Of a stretch of DNA of 64,000 nucleotides, positions 63,482 through 64,000 are shown one piece after another (position 1 is the first letter of the stretch; each line of letters opens with the position of its first letter). Made by a program: the position numbers and the translations under genes. Origin of the DNA: Gammaproteobacteria bacterium (GTDB taxonomy: Bacteria > Pseudomonadota > Gammaproteobacteria > Pseudomonadales > Halieaceae); the NCBI GenBank assembly GCA_024742415.1, contig JANSYN010000001.1, forward strand, positions 124,001-188,000. The letters run 5' to 3'. The notes below the pieces were generated by a model. That model was not told where the DNA came from. It was given only the letters and a program-made list of their open reading frames with translations, and ran no database searches.

Positions 63482-64000
63482 ATGCTGCACACACTCGATC
63501 AACACGAATTCGAACACCACAAATTCGAACACCACAAGTTCGAACACCACAAGTTCGAACACCACAAGTTCGAACACCACAATACCGACGGCCACAGTCC
63601 CGACCTTCTCTTTTACGACCGCCTCACTCTCGACCGCCCCACTCTTGACCGCCCCACTCACGACCGCCGCAACGTTGCACACCACAGACCCGAGCAGCAT
63701 GAGGCCGGGCACCACAATGCCCAGCCTGTGGCGTGTAACGCCCTGCTGACAAGGGCCAATCGCCTGGTTTTTCGACTGCTCACAGCAGCGCTGGGCGTAC
63801 TGCTACTGATGCTGGTGTTGTCGGGTTCGGTGGCACGGGCAGCTGCGCAGACGGCGCAAGGTCTGGATCAGGTAACGACAGGTCAACTCCTGTTCACGGG
63901 TACAGCGGGGCAGTCCTTCCAGCCCGCCATCATGCAGCGCAGCAATGTGCACTTCTCGATTGCAGGAATGATTGCCACTGTCTCGCTGGAACAGGTTTTT
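63482..64000 (+). CDS. Marine proteobacterial sortase target protein, N-terminal part (VIT domain begins), with repeat extension
   Basis: The gene is cut by the window end; 173 codons are visible, all open. ATG 63482 follows AGGAGAGG (63470-63477). Residues 1-85 hold 19 histidines and two repeat sets (five (K/E)FEHH units at 9-33; three DRxTx units at 46-60). Residues 95-120 are a signal/membrane segment (RLLTAALGVLLLMLVLSG, then ARA). After about residue 133, TGQLLFTGTAGQSFQPAIMQ and HFSIAGMIATVSLEQVF match the start of the VIT domain of TIGR03788 sortase targets, which continue with a vWA domain and a C-terminal sortase signal. pdsS-pdsR next door supports this. The sortase gene should lie just beyond. 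Confidence 0.85.
   Translation, partial: MLHTLDQHEFEHHKFEHHKFEHHKFEHHKFEHHNTDGHSPDLLFYDRLTLDRPTLDRPTHDRRNVAHHRPEQHEAGHHNAQPVACNALLTRANRLVFRLLTAALGVLLLMLVLSGSVARAAAQTAQGLDQVTTGQLLFTGTAGQSFQPAIMQRSNVHFSIAGMIATVSLEQVF
63506..63580 (+). repeat. In-frame 15-bp tandem repeat, five copies
   Basis: Units of the form RARTTCGAACACCAC encode (K/E)FEHH. The last three copies are identical. Multiples of three keep the reading frame if copy number changes. Confidence 0.97.
63617..63661 (+). repeat. Second in-frame 15-bp repeat, three copies
   Basis: Units GACCGCCYCACTCWY encode DRLTL, DRPTL and DRPTH, 36 bases after the first repeat set and within the same reading frame. Confidence 0.88.

Noticed and set aside
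63387-63749. Alternative frame (120 codons, SNTT repeats) over the sortase-target start
   Set aside because: A 15-bp repeat keeps every frame open; only the 63482 frame has a Shine-Dalgarno and leads into signal segment and VIT domain.

Overview
The window looks like chromosome of a marine gammaproteobacterium, most likely Cellvibrionales/Halieaceae-like. Reasons: moderately high GC, Pseudomonas-type gene order (ubiG-mupP-yciK beside gyrA; serC-pheA-tyrA-aroA-cmk-rpsA-ihfB; a wbpV/wbpL/wbpM-like trio after ihfB; uvrB nearby), TonB receptor, DcaP porin, and a proteobacterial dedicated sortase locus. Taxonomy is inferred from content only.

Layout. 1-1.0 kb: 5' part of a Tat-exported PhoX-type phosphatase (minus). 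1.3-4.3 kb: scpA-scpB-rluB. 4.3-7.8 kb (minus): mtaD-like deaminase, ubiG, mupP, yciK, every junction a 4-bp ATGA overlap. 8.1-10.7 kb: gyrA. 11-18 kb: serC-pheA-tyrA-aroA-cmk-rpsA, from serine and aromatic amino acid synthesis to ribosomal protein S1, with a structured rpsA leader. 18.4-24.7 kb: ihfB, lapA-pyrF, a ComEA-like protein with a strange repeat extension, and three surface-glycan genes. 25-32 kb: accessory genes, including a sugar-phosphate-isomerase-fold/alpha-beta hydrolase fusion, a beta-helix/di-haem lipoprotein and several small proteins. 32.2-37.6 kb (minus): five-gene envelope operon (AI-2E family permease, outer-membrane factor, HlyD adaptor, DUF2955-type membrane protein, K+-channel-like protein). 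38-42 kb: TonB-dependent receptor and membrane dipeptidase. 42.3-45.8 kb: glycosyltransferases. 46.2-51.6 kb: polyamine operon that appears to run from arginine to spermidine (arginine decarboxylase, carboxyspermidine dehydrogenase and decarboxylase, agmatinase) behind a structured leader. 51.8-57.6 kb: DcaP porin, exported glutaminase, GPH-type sugar transporter, cytochrome P450. 57.9-58.2 kb: palindromic repeat cluster and tRNA-Asn. 58.5-60.5 kb: uvrB. 60.6-64 kb: dedicated sortase system (sensor kinase and regulator on minus; sortase-target protein on plus, cut by the window end).

Most interesting points: (1) the dedicated sortase locus, whose target protein has about 95 residues of histidine-rich, tandemly repeated sequence before its signal/membrane segment; (2) the ComEA-like protein has the same design with an unrelated repeat; (3) the sortase intergenic region holds four GCCAT direct repeats about 10, 21 and 22 bp apart, a strong candidate operator; (4) the polyamine operon leader holds a nine-codon ORF inside mutually exclusive hairpins.
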